In this document: one piece after another, positions 1-8,606 of the stretch
How the letters are laid out: each line of letters begins with the position of its first letter
Numbering within the stretch: the first letter of the stretch is position 1
Source: Lachnospiraceae bacterium MD308
Lineage (GTDB): Bacteria > Bacillota > Clostridia > Lachnospirales > Lachnospiraceae
Assembly (NCBI GenBank): GCA_000403475.2
Contig: KE159797.1
Coordinates: 124,001 to 188,000, forward strand
DNA length: 64,000 nt
Direction of reading: 5' to 3'
Program-made: the position numbers and the translations under genes
The notes under the pieces: model-generated
The model's input: the letters and a program-made list of their open reading frames with translations, nothing else
Database searches by the model: none
Told to the model about the DNA's origin: nothing

Positions 1-1510
1 AAGACTTATTCAAAATGATATCCAGCACTTTTAACATATGTGTTTCGTTGTCATATACGCTGCTGTCCGTTTCATTTTCCACATCTTTCGGCCCATTATG
101 CTCTACCTGAAATCCCAGCACCGCCTTATCATGAATTGCATTTTGAATCGTATATTTGTGCAGACGTTCCCCATATAAATCTTCTGTCGTTCTTGGAAGG
201 TCTCCTTTTTGCGGATATGGATTTTCTGCAAATCTTGGCGTACCCGTAAATCCATACCATAAAGACCGGTTTAAAAACCGCTCCAACTCTCTTTTTGTTC
301 CCGGGCTAACCGCACGATGGCACTCATCCACAACAAATGCAATTCTGAGATTCTTAATTTTTCGATATTCCGGTGTTTCTTCTTTTAATTTCTTTGTAAT
401 TAGAATATGTAGTTTCTGAATGGTAGTAACGATCACCTGTCTGTCATCAGATTTTAATTTTTTCTTTAAATCATTTACATTATCCGTTTCATCTACATCT
501 ACCAAATCATTATTTGCATAAGCCTGAAATGCCATGGTCGTCTGCGTGTCCAAATCTTTGCGGTCTATCAGGAAAATCGCTTTGTCAATGGACGGAATAT
601 CCATCAGCAGATTTCTGGTTGCTTTATAAGATGTCAATGTTTTCCCAGAGCCTGTCGTGTGCCATACGTATCCTGATTTCCCCTGTTTAGATGCCTCTCT
701 AATTGCCTCGATTGCATGAATCTGATATGGGCGCAGCAATATTAAACGCTTTGCATCTTCGTCTAATACTGTATATCTCGAAATCATCTCATGCGCCTCC
801 GGAATACGGAGTACACTCTTTGCAAAATCAAGATAATCCGAAACTGGTTTATTCTCACGATCCAGCCATCCACTGATGAACTTGGAATTTAATTCTGTAT
901 CACCAGCGGCTGAAAAATACTTTGTGTCCACACCATTGCTGATTACAAACATCTGCACCGCTGAAAAAATTCCGGTAAATTTACCTTCTCCAATATATTT
1001 TTTAATCTGCCAGAACCCGTCCATATATGAGTGCTGCTTATTTTTCAATTCTATATGAATCATCGGAAGGCCATTGATCATCAATGTCACATCGAATCGT
1101 CTGTCCCTTCCTGGAATTGCTTTGTCGTCATCTGACTTCAATGTGCTATATTGATTGATTACTTCATAAACACTACTGCCACCCGCAATATGTTCATGAT
1201 TCATTACTACAAGATGCAACCGCTCAGTATCACGCTGTACATGAACCTGAACCTTTCCATTTTCTCCAACCAGCCATTCCCCCGCTTTATAAAATGATGA
1301 AAACTGCAACTGGTTTTTTACCTGTTCAAATTCTGCATCAGATAAATTTTCTCCATTTAAACGTTCTTTATTATTTTGCTCTAAAATATACTTGAAATTT
1401 CCCCATAAATCATCTTCTGTTTTCAAATCTTCTCTATATATCCATTGAGAATCTCCATAAACCAACTCCTCAATCAATTTTTGTTCTATCATCGCCTCTA
1501 ATTCTGGCAT
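1..1510 (-). CDS. hsdR: Type I restriction enzyme R subunit (partial, 3' end off the window)
   Basis: This is the motor and nuclease subunit of a type I restriction enzyme, which translocates and cuts unmodified DNA. About 503 N-terminal residues are visible. They include a PD-(D/E)XK-type motif (D140 with IELK at 153-156), a Walker A motif TTGSGKT at 285-291, a DEAH-like DECH at 395-398 and FTGTPR near 424, all in HsdR order. The start at ATG 1508-1510 has an AAGGAGG site 8 nt upstream. Family members are around 1000 residues, so roughly half is missing beyond position 1. It lies last in the minus-strand operon, after hsdM, hsdS and a small DUF cassette. The visible part has no frameshift. 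Confidence 0.95.
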   Translation of the reverse strand, partial: MPELEAMIEQKLIEELVYGDSQWIYREDLKTEDDLWGNFKYILEQNNKERLNGENLSDAEFEQVKNQLQFSSFYKAGEWLVGENGKVQVHVQRDTERLHLVVMNHEHIAGGSSVYEVINQYSTLKSDDDKAIPGRDRRFDVTLMINGLPMIHIELKNKQHSYMDGFWQIKKYIGEGKFTGIFSAVQMFVISNGVDTKYFSAAGDTELNSKFISGWLDRENKPVSDYLDFAKSVLRIPEAHEMISRYTVLDEDAKRLILLRPYQIHAIEAIREASKQGKSGYVWHTTGSGKTLTSYKATRNLLMDIPSIDKAIFLIDRKDLDTQTTMAFQAYANNDLVDVDETDNVNDLKKKLKSDDRQVIVTTIQKLHILITKKLKEETPEYRKIKNLRIAFVVDECHRAVSPGTKRELERFLNRSLWYGFTGTPRFAENPYPQKGDLPRTTEDLYGERLHKYTIQNAIHDKAVLGFQVEHNGPKDVENETDSSVYDNETHMLKVLDIILNKS

Positions 1511-1543
1511 AATATTTCCTCCTTTGTTTCAATTGGTGAAATT

Positions 1544-1582
1544 TCATATGATATACTGTACTTCCCCCAACTTACGCTGTTC
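1544..1582 (-). pseudogene. hsdS remnant (start of a target-recognition domain)
   Basis: Between the DUF cassette and hsdR, the minus strand reads EQRKLGEV followed by a few residues and a stop. EQRKL is the motif that opens each target-recognition domain of the hsdS gene at 2.7-3.8 kb. Eighteen bases (1566-1583) are identical to hsdS DNA near 3222-3239. It looks like a scrap of a second or earlier hsdS copy left by recombination. Confidence 0.55.
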
Positions 1583-1651
1583 CGAAACGTTTCTCTCTCT
1601 TTTGGATAATCCCCAACACTTACGATGATAAGGAGTTATAACCCCTTATAC

Positions 1652-1882
1652 TTATATTTCTGCCTGAATAATATGCCCAAAATTCATCTCGTCTTTGAAA
1701 AGATCGTATATATATCCTGAACTTTCCAAATACAAACCTGTTTCCTTATCTTGCAGCTTTTCAAATACTTCCGAATTATAAAATTTATTCATTGCTTCAT
1801 CGTATTCAATATTCTGATCTGTGGCAAGCATATCAACAATATCCTGAACTATATATTCTATTAATTGGTCTTGTTTACTCAT
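1652..1882 (-). CDS. Small acidic hypothetical protein, third gene of the DUF3791/DUF3990 cassette
   Basis: This is a 76-residue acidic protein (many D/E, no signal peptide or membrane segment) of unknown function. Its ATG overlaps the stop of the upstream DUF3990 pseudogene (ATGA overlap), so translation is probably coupled. The coupling point sits next to a run of ten C (ten G on the coding strand), so slippage there could affect its expression. The position after DUF3791 and DUF3990 resembles small accessory genes seen with that pair. No function is proposed. Confidence 0.6.
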   Translation of the reverse strand: MSKQDQLIEYIVQDIVDMLATDQNIEYDEAMNKFYNSEVFEKLQDKETGLYLESSGYIYDLFKDEMNFGHIIQAEI

Positions 1883-2294
1883 ACTAACCCCCCCCCCACC
1901 TTTCGCAAAAGCCTAATCCCTTTTTCCGTGTGAAAAGAATATTGTGAAGATGTTTTCTTATATATCATTCCTTTCAGTAATGTCTCAAAATCAATAATTT
2001 CATTTTCATACTGACGAAATAGTAATGCCATATTATCATCTGCGACAGGACCGATAGTCGTTTGTATTCCAAAATCCTTAATTTTAAGACCTGACATTTT
2101 TCTGAAGTCATCCTGTATTTCAAAAGTATTTACGACTGGAGAACTCCATAAATTCTAGACACTCTTTTCGCCATCTGTTTTGCTTGTTCTTTTATATCTG
2201 TTAAATAAAAGCCCTTTCCAAAATCTTTATAAGGTCTACACATTGCTAAATTGATACTTTCTATCACAACATTACTTCCATGGTATAATCTCAT
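1879..2294 (-). pseudogene. DUF3990 protein, frameshifted and internally deleted
   Basis: The first frame starts at ATG 2292-2294 (MRLYHGSNVVIES) and keeps the DFGKGFYLT motif of DUF3990, then stops at 2130 after 54 residues. The homology resumes in another frame (PVVNTFEI) and continues through IGPVADDN and QYSFHTEKGIRLLRK, which are C-terminal DUF3990 motifs. Restoring one base near the GGAGTT at about 2145 would rejoin the frames. Compared with my memory of the family, about 35-40 residues are also missing between LKIKDFG and IGPVADDN. DUF3990 is considered ADP-ribosyltransferase-like; that is family knowledge, not visible here. The gene is very likely inactive. It overlaps DUF3791 upstream by ATGA and the small gene downstream. 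Confidence 0.75.
1888..1897. repeat. Homopolymer run of 10 C (G10 on the coding strand)
   Basis: Ten consecutive C lie at the 3' end of the DUF3990 pseudogene, encoding GGG just before its stop and just before the start codon of the next gene. Runs of this length are prone to slippage. A change of one base would alter the reading frame that couples the two genes. Confidence 0.9.
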
Positions 2295-2509
2295 AGCACA
2301 CCTCCGTTTTTACGGCATAATATTCCTAAATCTTCCACTATTGTTCCAAAATCTAATGTGTGTTCCACTTCATAATTTTCTTTTATAAAAGCAATGCCTT
2401 TAAATTGAAAAAGATAACGGAATGATTCTTGTATACTGAGATTATGCTGTTGAGCAAATTCATTTACACACGCAACGGTAAAACCAATCTTTTTTTTCTG
2501 TTCACTCAT
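2291..2509 (-). CDS. DUF3791 domain protein
   Basis: This 72-residue soluble protein matches the DUF3791 pattern: an N-terminal helix with CVNEFA, a central YLFQFKGIAFI and C-terminal HTLDFGTIVEDL. DUF3791 genes typically sit directly upstream of DUF3990, as here with an ATGA overlap. The pair behaves like a small linked module, possibly toxin-antitoxin-like, but the role is not established. The ATG is preceded by GGAGG at the usual distance. It is inserted between hsdS and hsdR in the restriction operon. Confidence 0.75.
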   Translation of the reverse strand: MSEQKKKIGFTVACVNEFAQQHNLSIQESFRYLFQFKGIAFIKENYEVEHTLDFGTIVEDLGILCRKNGGVL

Positions 2510-2539
2510 TCAAAACCTCCCTCTTTTCTATTCTTTTTA

Positions 2540-2659
2540 CTATTCACATCCATTTAACGAATACCGAAGCACATCGTAAGCCATACTGTTTTTTAAAGCA
2601 TCACTCTGCGTATAATATATTCTTTTACCAGTCTGATTTTTCTTCAAAATCTTATCAAT
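2540..2659 (-). other. Short open stretch after hsdS, possible gene fragment
   Basis: After the hsdS stop, the same frame stays open for about 39 codons (KRIYYTQSDALKNSMAYDVL...) to a TAG. It has no convincing start codon or ribosome binding site. It may be a remnant of a small gene, or chance. Nothing else was seen in the hsdS-DUF3791 gap. Confidence 0.2.
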
Positions 2660-2662
2660 TAT

Positions 2663-3823
2663 TTAAACAAACATATTTTGCAACATATATTTCTTGATTT
2701 TCACTAATTCATCACACTTACGCTGGTGAAGGGTGATGAGCGAATCCAGACAAGAAAAATACTTTCCTATTTTCATTTGTTCTTCCATATCTTGTGGTAT
2801 TATCAATCTTGTATTGAAAAAATCGATTGGTGCAATGTTTAGCAAACCATGATTTCTCGCACCTTCAGCCGCAATTTCATGAATACCCTTATGCCACAAA
2901 TTTGTTGTATAATATGATACCAAAAAATCTGAATTGATCTCAGTTTTTTCTTTGATAGCAAATACTATGTAAAGTGTTGATAAAACCCCATTTTCGTATT
3001 TATCCAATCGCTTTATTGCACCCCACGGAGCATCTGTAGATGTACTTTTATTATAAGCAAATTCTCCATTCTGAATAAGATAATAACCGCTAACATCTTT
3101 GCTTGCCACGCGCTTATCAAAAAATTCATTTTGATCTATCAAACCATGCTGTGCAGATATTGTTAATGGTAACTCAGATATTAAATCATAATTTTTTCTA
3201 GTAACTCTTTCAACTAAATCTCCCAACTTACGCTGTTCCCAATCTTCTGTAAATCCTTCAAATCGAATTTCTGGAACTTTCATCCCATTTTGTGGAAACA
3301 TTTTTTGAAGCATATATTTTTTTAATTTTTTAGTCTCATCACACTTACGCTGGAGAAGGGTGATGAGATGATCGAGATGGTAAAAATAAGTGCCAATTTG
3401 CTTTCTTTCATTTTCAGAAACAGGCATAGCAATTTTTTGTTCCTTTAATTCACTTGCTTTCACCAGAGGTTGCCCTGTTCCGAATGAAAGTTTTTTTATA
3501 TTAAAATTCTGCAAAGTGTAGTAAACGAAATCAAGCGGCTTTCCCTGAATAAACACCGTATTATCACTAATTTTCACCTTTCCTGAATGTCTGTAAAGTT
3601 CTCCAGCATTTGCTCCAACACGAGCAGTTAATATAAAATCCCCCTCATAATCATAAGAATCATCATACCCAATTACAGAAGTCGAACCGAGGATTTCATA
3701 ATTACCCGATTCTGAAACTGTAAATTTGCTCTTCCCAGTATCAATAGAAGATACTTCTTCGATTAGCTTACGCTGTTCCCAATCTTCTGTAAATCCTTTA
3801 AAGCGAATTTTAGGTTTTCCCAT
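2663..3823 (-). CDS. hsdS: Type I restriction enzyme specificity subunit
   Basis: This subunit recognises the two halves of the target site and directs both HsdM and HsdR. At 386 residues it has the classic two-repeat build: FKGFTEDWEQRKL opens target-recognition domain 1, a central conserved helix (YFYHLDHLITLLQRKCDE) separates the halves, FEGFTEDWEQRKL opens domain 2, and YFSCLDSLITLHQRKCDE closes the protein. The ATG at 3821-3823 is preferred over the upstream in-frame GTG at 3830-3832 because GAGGGG sits 8 nt before it. hsdM ends 5 bp upstream, so the two are co-transcribed. The paired conserved blocks are nearly identical at DNA level, which allows domain exchange by recombination. Confidence 0.93.
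   Translation of the reverse strand: MGKPKIRFKGFTEDWEQRKLIEEVSSIDTGKSKFTVSESGNYEILGSTSVIGYDDSYDYEGDFILTARVGANAGELYRHSGKVKISDNTVFIQGKPLDFVYYTLQNFNIKKLSFGTGQPLVKASELKEQKIAMPVSENERKQIGTYFYHLDHLITLLQRKCDETKKLKKYMLQKMFPQNGMKVPEIRFEGFTEDWEQRKLGDLVERVTRKNYDLISELPLTISAQHGLIDQNEFFDKRVASKDVSGYYLIQNGEFAYNKSTSTDAPWGAIKRLDKYENGVLSTLYIVFAIKEKTEINSDFLVSYYTTNLWHKGIHEIAAEGARNHGLLNIAPIDFFNTRLIIPQDMEEQMKIGKYFSCLDSLITLHQRKCDELVKIKKYMLQNMFV
3227..3258. repeat. hsdS internal direct repeat, copy 1 (32 bp)
   Basis: These 32 bp, coding for the EDWEQRK block, are identical to 3767-3798, 540 bp away in the same orientation. A second pair, 2709-2740 and 3336-3367 (the helix with QRKCDE), matches at all but one position. 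A partial copy also lies at 1566-1583. Confidence 0.9.
3767..3798. repeat. hsdS internal direct repeat, copy 2 (32 bp)
   Basis: Identical to 3227-3258. It lies at the start of target-recognition domain 1. Confidence 0.9.
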
Positions 3824-3828
3824 ATTTA

Positions 3829-5427
3829 TCACCCCTCAATCATTTCAACAAGACAGTTTATAGATGACATAATATCTTGATCAGAAGATGTTAACCCCTT
3901 TAAGTAAGATAACACTTCATTCTGTGTCTTTTTTATCTCGTCATCAGTCTGTTTCATTTCTGTCAAAAGTTCATTTAAATTAATCTCTTCTTCTTTTTCA
4001 AAATTATCCACATACCTTGGAATATTAAGGTTGAAATCGTTCTTCTCAATATCTTCAAAGCTGGCAAGATAAGATTCCTTGTCTATTGTTTCTCGTTTGT
4101 GATACAAATCTACAATGGCATCTATATGCTCGTCTGTCATTGTATTTTGTTTTTTACCCTTATCAAATTTTTTCGAAGCGTCTATAAACAAGACGTCTCT
4201 TCCATCTCTGTGTTTCTTTAAAACAACGATACAAGTTGGAATTGATGTATTAAAAAATAAATTTGCCGGTAATCCAATGATTGCATAAATATTTCCAGAA
4301 CGTAATAATTTTTCTCGAATTTTTCCTTCTGCCGCTCCTCTGAACAACACGCCATGCGGTAATACAATTGACATTGTTCCATTATTTTTCAGATGATACA
4401 GACCATGTAACAGGAAAGCATAATCAGCTTTTGACTTCGGCGCCAGAACTCCATAATCGCTAAAACGTTCATCTTGCAGAAAACCAGCGGCTGCACTCCA
4501 TTTTGCTGAATATGGCGGATTCATCAATACCATATTAAAATCAGTTTCTTCTTCCGTTGGCCAATCACTGTCTAAAGTATCGCCATTTCTCAGTCTTTGA
4601 TTTTCCGGTGCAATACCATGCAAAAACATGTTCATGCGTGCCAGATTATATGTAGATGTCATCAACTCTTGTCCGTAATATTTAATATAATTTGGCTCTA
4701 GCGCATATTTTTTAGCATTCAATAAAAGAGAACCCGAACCCATACACGGATCATAAACGGACAAGCCTTTTTTACTCTCCTGCCCAGAAATAGCAATTCT
4801 GGTCAATATTTTGGAAACAGCCTGCGGCGTGTAGAATTCACCAGCTTTTTTTCCAGTTTCAGACGCAAATTGGCCAATCAAATACTCATAAGCATTTCCT
4901 AAAACATCTGTATCTGTATTCAATAAATCTGCTTTATCAATTTCTTTTAAGAGACTGGCAATTGTGTCACTTTGCTTTTGGTCACCCGTTCCCAAGCGAT
5001 TGGAATACAAATCAATATCTGTAAATAAATCCGCAAATAACGGATCGCTTTGTTCAATATTATTAAATGCCTTTTGTAATTGCTCACGGTTAAAAGAATT
5101 ATTTCGCGCTGCCTCCGCAAAATTTGTATAAGTTAATTCCGGTTCAATCACATAATGACAAGATGATTTTATTTCATCTTTCAATTCTTCTGCACTTTCA
5201 TCTTTCAAAGCATCAATATATGCATTCAAAGCAATTTTTAATGTTTCTGGCTTTTCATCATAAATCAAATCATAAACCTTTATTAAAAAAGAATCTGATA
5301 AATACTTATAAAAAACAATCCCTAAAAGATAGTCTTTATATTCATTTGCATCCATTTTTGAACGTAATATATCTGCTCCGCTCCATAATACGCTAATCAA
5401 ATCTTTACTGTTTTCCTGCTCCGCCAT
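3829..5427 (-). CDS. hsdM: Type I restriction enzyme M subunit, N6-adenine methyltransferase
   Basis: This is the DNA adenine methyltransferase of the type I complex, using S-adenosylmethionine. At 532 residues it has an N-terminal HsdM helical domain, motif I DPCMGSGS starting near residue 226 (AdoMet binding) and motif IV NPPY near 303 (catalysis). The start at ATG 5425-5427 (MAEQENSK) has GGAGG 8 nt upstream; the longer open frame to 5526 overlaps the preceding gene and lacks such a site. It ends 5 bp before the hsdS ATG. The frame is intact. Confidence 0.95.
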   Translation of the reverse strand: MAEQENSKDLISVLWSGADILRSKMDANEYKDYLLGIVFYKYLSDSFLIKVYDLIYDEKPETLKIALNAYIDALKDESAEELKDEIKSSCHYVIEPELTYTNFAEAARNNSFNREQLQKAFNNIEQSDPLFADLFTDIDLYSNRLGTGDQKQSDTIASLLKEIDKADLLNTDTDVLGNAYEYLIGQFASETGKKAGEFYTPQAVSKILTRIAISGQESKKGLSVYDPCMGSGSLLLNAKKYALEPNYIKYYGQELMTSTYNLARMNMFLHGIAPENQRLRNGDTLDSDWPTEEETDFNMVLMNPPYSAKWSAAAGFLQDERFSDYGVLAPKSKADYAFLLHGLYHLKNNGTMSIVLPHGVLFRGAAEGKIREKLLRSGNIYAIIGLPANLFFNTSIPTCIVVLKKHRDGRDVLFIDASKKFDKGKKQNTMTDEHIDAIVDLYHKRETIDKESYLASFEDIEKNDFNLNIPRYVDNFEKEEEINLNELLTEMKQTDDEIKKTQNEVLSYLKGLTSSDQDIMSSINCLVEMIEG

Positions 5428-5462
5428 TCTATTATCCTCCATATTATGTCTGCTATTTTGTT

Positions 5463-7217
5463 CTAATCTTGCCCTTTCCCAAACCGTACCTCGCAATCCT
5501 TTCGGAAAAATGATATCCCATAACAATCAATCTTACGATATCCCTCCGCACGCAGTTCTTCCATATATCTTTTATCATATATTTGCTGCAACGCCTTTTC
5601 TGCATCATTTTCCAAATCAGTGATCGAACCAGATACTTTTAATTCTAAAACAAATGATCTTCCTCTAAGAGACGGGCTTTTCACTAGAATATCAGAACGA
5701 CCATTTCCCATTTCACGATTCGATTTCACCAGATAATTCTCACTCTGGCTTAATATTCCTGTCAGAAATGCATGATAAAAGCAGACACTTGAGTTCTGTC
5801 TTTTAGAACTCTTAGTGGTCGCTTTCCCTGTGGGCAAGTTTTCCGCACTATCATAAAAACTAATGGTACGAAAGAGCTGACCATTTAATATATCTGTCAT
5901 CTTCTGGGTATCCCCCTCTTCCATTGCCAGATACAGATCATGAAAATCTTCTTTCTTTATAACAGCTTTCAGCCAATTCAGAATCGTATTTTGATAAATT
6001 GTTTTTACTTCTATATTAGGTATACGCGCTCGTAAAAAGATAGAAGATTCCTTAAAATATTCACTCTCTTTTGTAAGATACCCTGTAAAATAGAGGAAAT
6101 TCCACAAGTTCTCTCCGTTACTATACATATCCTCATAGGTAACTTCTTCATGAACTTGGATGTCTAAAGTTCCTCCCTCTAAGAGCCTTTCAATCTGCCC
6201 CTTTGTTTCACGGTCAGCTCTGACTATCAACTCTTTTATAATGTCGTTAGAACTGGTATTAATCCAATAGGGATGTGGAAATGCTCCTACATCTGAATAT
6301 AGATCATATAAAAACTTAATCACGCTCCATGGGTTATAAACTTCCATATCACCAAATAAATATCCATCATACCATTCTTTCATTGTCGAAAAACGGCTTT
6401 CCACTTCATAATAGGACATCATCCGGTGAACTTCTTCCTCCGTAAACCCAAAATGCTCACTATATTTTTTATCAAGTATAGAAATAATATTAAGATGATT
6501 CAATCCGGTAAATATACTCTCCTTTGAAATCCGCAGGCACCCTGTTATAACGGCAAACTGGAGATACTGGTTTGTCTTTAACACAGACTCAAATAATGAG
6601 CGGATAAAATCTACCATTTCTTCATAGAATCCTCGAAAATAAGCGCCCTCAAGCGGAACATCATATTCATCTATCAAGACAACTGTTTTTTTATCCGTCG
6701 CCAGATAAAGGCAATTACATAAAAATACTAACGCTCCGGAATAATCATCATATTCTGCCTTCCGGTCGGCAATCCTCTCAAACAGTTTCTTATCCTCTCC
6801 ACTAATTTTCTCGCTCGTCAATATATACTGATGTCTCTGGAATTCGTCTGCGATTGCATTCCTCATCTTACCATATGCTGATTCAAAAGTTGGTTGCTTT
6901 GCTGATTTAAGCGTCAGATTAATGACCGGATACTCTCCCATATGTTCCGTATATTCTTTGCCTTGCTCCATAATTTTCAAGCTACAAAAAAGAGATTTAT
7001 TCTCCTCATTTTTCTTCGCATCCCCTGTATCCTCAAAAAAGTAACGGAGCATACTTAGATTCAGTGTCTTTCCAAATCTTCTTGGACGAGTAAACAAATT
7101 TACTTTTCCCTTTAAGTCCAGCAATTCTTTTATGAACATTGTCTTATCTACATAGTAATATCCAGATTTTACGATATCTTCAAAATTTTCAACACCAACG
7201 GGCAACGCTTTTTTCAC
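5463..7217 (-). CDS. AAA-ATPase-like protein with C-terminal PD-(D/E)XK nuclease-like domain
   Basis: This 584-residue protein has the AAA_ATPase-like domain (PF09820 type): opening motif [11 protein letters not shown], a Walker-A-like RPRRFGKT at about 44-51, and VVLIDEYD near 180. It ends in a PDDEXK_9-like domain with GRSDILV...VLELKVS. The family is very common in Clostridia and Bacteroidetes; its function is unknown, and defence or mobile-element roles are only guesses. Several GTG codons are possible starts; GTG 7215-7217 (KKALPVG) has GGAGG at good spacing. It is the first gene downstream of the operon promoter and ends 36 bp before hsdM, so it is probably co-expressed with the restriction system. 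Confidence 0.85.
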   Translation of the reverse strand: MKKALPVGVENFEDIVKSGYYYVDKTMFIKELLDLKGKVNLFTRPRRFGKTLNLSMLRYFFEDTGDAKKNEENKSLFCSLKIMEQGKEYTEHMGEYPVINLTLKSAKQPTFESAYGKMRNAIADEFQRHQYILTSEKISGEDKKLFERIADRKAEYDDYSGALVFLCNCLYLATDKKTVVLIDEYDVPLEGAYFRGFYEEMVDFIRSLFESVLKTNQYLQFAVITGCLRISKESIFTGLNHLNIISILDKKYSEHFGFTEEEVHRMMSYYEVESRFSTMKEWYDGYLFGDMEVYNPWSVIKFLYDLYSDVGAFPHPYWINTSSNDIIKELIVRADRETKGQIERLLEGGTLDIQVHEEVTYEDMYSNGENLWNFLYFTGYLTKESEYFKESSIFLRARIPNIEVKTIYQNTILNWLKAVIKKEDFHDLYLAMEEGDTQKMTDILNGQLFRTISFYDSAENLPTGKATTKSSKRQNSSVCFYHAFLTGILSQSENYLVKSNREMGNGRSDILVKSPSLRGRSFVLELKVSGSITDLENDAEKALQQIYDKRYMEELRAEGYRKIDCYGISFFRKDCEVRFGKGQD

Positions 7218-7249
7218 CACTGCCACCTCCACTCAATACCATTTTCCAT

Positions 7250-7278
7250 ATTATACCCTATCTGCCCTGGTTTCACAA
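7250..7278 (-). promoter_or_regulatory. Promoter of the restriction-modification operon
   Basis: On the minus strand, TTGTGA (7273-7278), a 17-bp spacer and TATAAT (7250-7255) form a good sigma-A promoter. It lies about 33 bp before the first start codon, so the 5' leader is short. Confidence 0.75.
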
Positions 7279-7301
7279 TCGGATTCCACTGAACAGCAGC
7301 A

Positions 7302-7342
7302 AAGCCACCTCCTGAATACTACCGTATTCCAGAAGATGGCTT
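7302..7342. terminator. Hairpin between the frl cluster and the restriction operon
   Basis: A long imperfect stem (AAGCCAxCTxCTGxAATAC paired with its complement around a short loop) follows the last gene of the fructosamine cluster. There is no real U tract, so its role as terminator is uncertain. It may mark the border between the core region and the AT-rich restriction island. Confidence 0.4.
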
Positions 7343-7382
7343 CCGACATCTATTTAATTCTCCTTATTAACCGTTCTATCAG

Positions 7383-8585
7383 TCAACTCTTCGCAACATA
7401 GCACTGCAGCTTCTTCTCCATCACCTCATAATCCAGCGCTATATCACCCAACATAATCTTCTCCCGCTTTATCACCTGATATCCCAGCTTCTTGTACAGG
7501 CCAAAAGCCGGAATCGACGAATCAAGAACTGCCGTCTTATGCCCTTTCGCAATCCCTCTCTCCAACTGCTCCATGATATATGTTCCATGGCCCTTTCCCT
7601 GAAACTCAGGCAGCACATACACTCTCGTAATGTGATTATCTTCTTCTATCGTTCCGGTCCCGATAATCTGCCCGTCTGAAAGTAAGACCCATACGTTGCC
7701 CTCTTTGATATCACTGCAAATTCTGTCCTTACTGTGAAGCAGGCAGAAAAACTCCGTCACCTCTGCTGGGTAATACTTCGGGTAAATCTTTCTCACTGTC
7801 TTATGTACTGCGGCGGTAATCTCCGCCGCTTCAGATTTCTTCGCCTTTCGGTATATAATCTGCGGATCTGTTTTCTCGGAACACCCGGCAGGGTTCTCCT
7901 CCTTTCCTTCTGCAGACTCCCGGAAAAATCCCTGGTTCAACTCTTCTGCATATGTCTCTTTCTCAATCTCCCGGCCCTCCTCAAATGGCCGAAACATCTC
8001 ACGAAGCAGAAAGGAGTTGGCAAATGCCAGAAGCGAACCTCCAATCACACTCCATAACACGGCCCCAGCCATAATCGTCGCCTGATTCAAAAAAGTGAGA
8101 AACACGCTGGCTGCCGTAAGGAACATAACCGGCAGCATAAACCCAAGCCTTGCAAACGGAATCAACACCGCATTTTTTATCGTACGAAAAGTCGTATTCT
8201 CGAATCTGGCAATCAGCGGAAACACAAAGATAAGCTCTGTCAGATAGATAAATGCCACGGCGCCAAGCAACACCAGCCCAGCCTTCGCCGGCATCCCTGT
8301 AAAACTACCTAAAATCATAACATCTGCTGCAAGCACCGCTCCGGCAGCCAGAAGCATAAGCCAGACAACTGTACTTTGCTTAAGATTTCTCCTAAACGCA
8401 TCGAGAAACCCCCGGATGATATATCCCTCTTCATTTGCAACGATTTTCATCATCACGGAATACAGCGCCGCCGTGGATGCTCCAACAGTTACTAACGGCA
8501 GCGAGAACAAAACCCACAGAATATTAAGCAAAATCAGGTCAAACAGGCGGCTTAACGCCCGGACAACGATATTATCCATCAGCAT
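7383..8585 (-). CDS. DUF624 (YesL-like) membrane protein fused to a GNAT acetyltransferase
   Basis: The protein has 400 residues. Residues 1 to about 215 form a DUF624/YesL-type membrane domain with several hydrophobic helices (LILLNILWVLFSLPLVTVGAS is the typical N-terminal signature). A charged linker of about 30 residues follows, then a GNAT N-acetyltransferase domain from about 247 to 395 with the acetyl-CoA loop EFQGKGHG and FGLYKKLGY. DUF624 proteins are usually about 200 residues, stand alone, and sit next to carbohydrate ABC importers, which fits this position at the end of the frl cluster. The acetyltransferase substrate is unknown. A sequencing error that joined two genes is possible, but the linker is smooth and contains no obvious internal start. 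Confidence 0.8.
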   Translation of the reverse strand: MLMDNIVVRALSRLFDLILLNILWVLFSLPLVTVGASTAALYSVMMKIVANEEGYIIRGFLDAFRRNLKQSTVVWLMLLAAGAVLAADVMILGSFTGMPAKAGLVLLGAVAFIYLTELIFVFPLIARFENTTFRTIKNAVLIPFARLGFMLPVMFLTAASVFLTFLNQATIMAGAVLWSVIGGSLLAFANSFLLREMFRPFEEGREIEKETYAEELNQGFFRESAEGKEENPAGCSEKTDPQIIYRKAKKSEAAEITAAVHKTVRKIYPKYYPAEVTEFFCLLHSKDRICSDIKEGNVWVLLSDGQIIGTGTIEEDNHITRVYVLPEFQGKGHGTYIMEQLERGIAKGHKTAVLDSSIPAFGLYKKLGYQVIKREKIMLGDIALDYEVMEKKLQCYVAKS

Positions 8586-8606
8586 ACGATCACCTATCAG
8601 CTATCT

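Noticed and set aside
2663-3823. Invertible hsdS phase switch
   Set aside because: The hsdS repeats are direct, not inverted, and no site-specific invertase is in the window. Only homologous exchange is supported.
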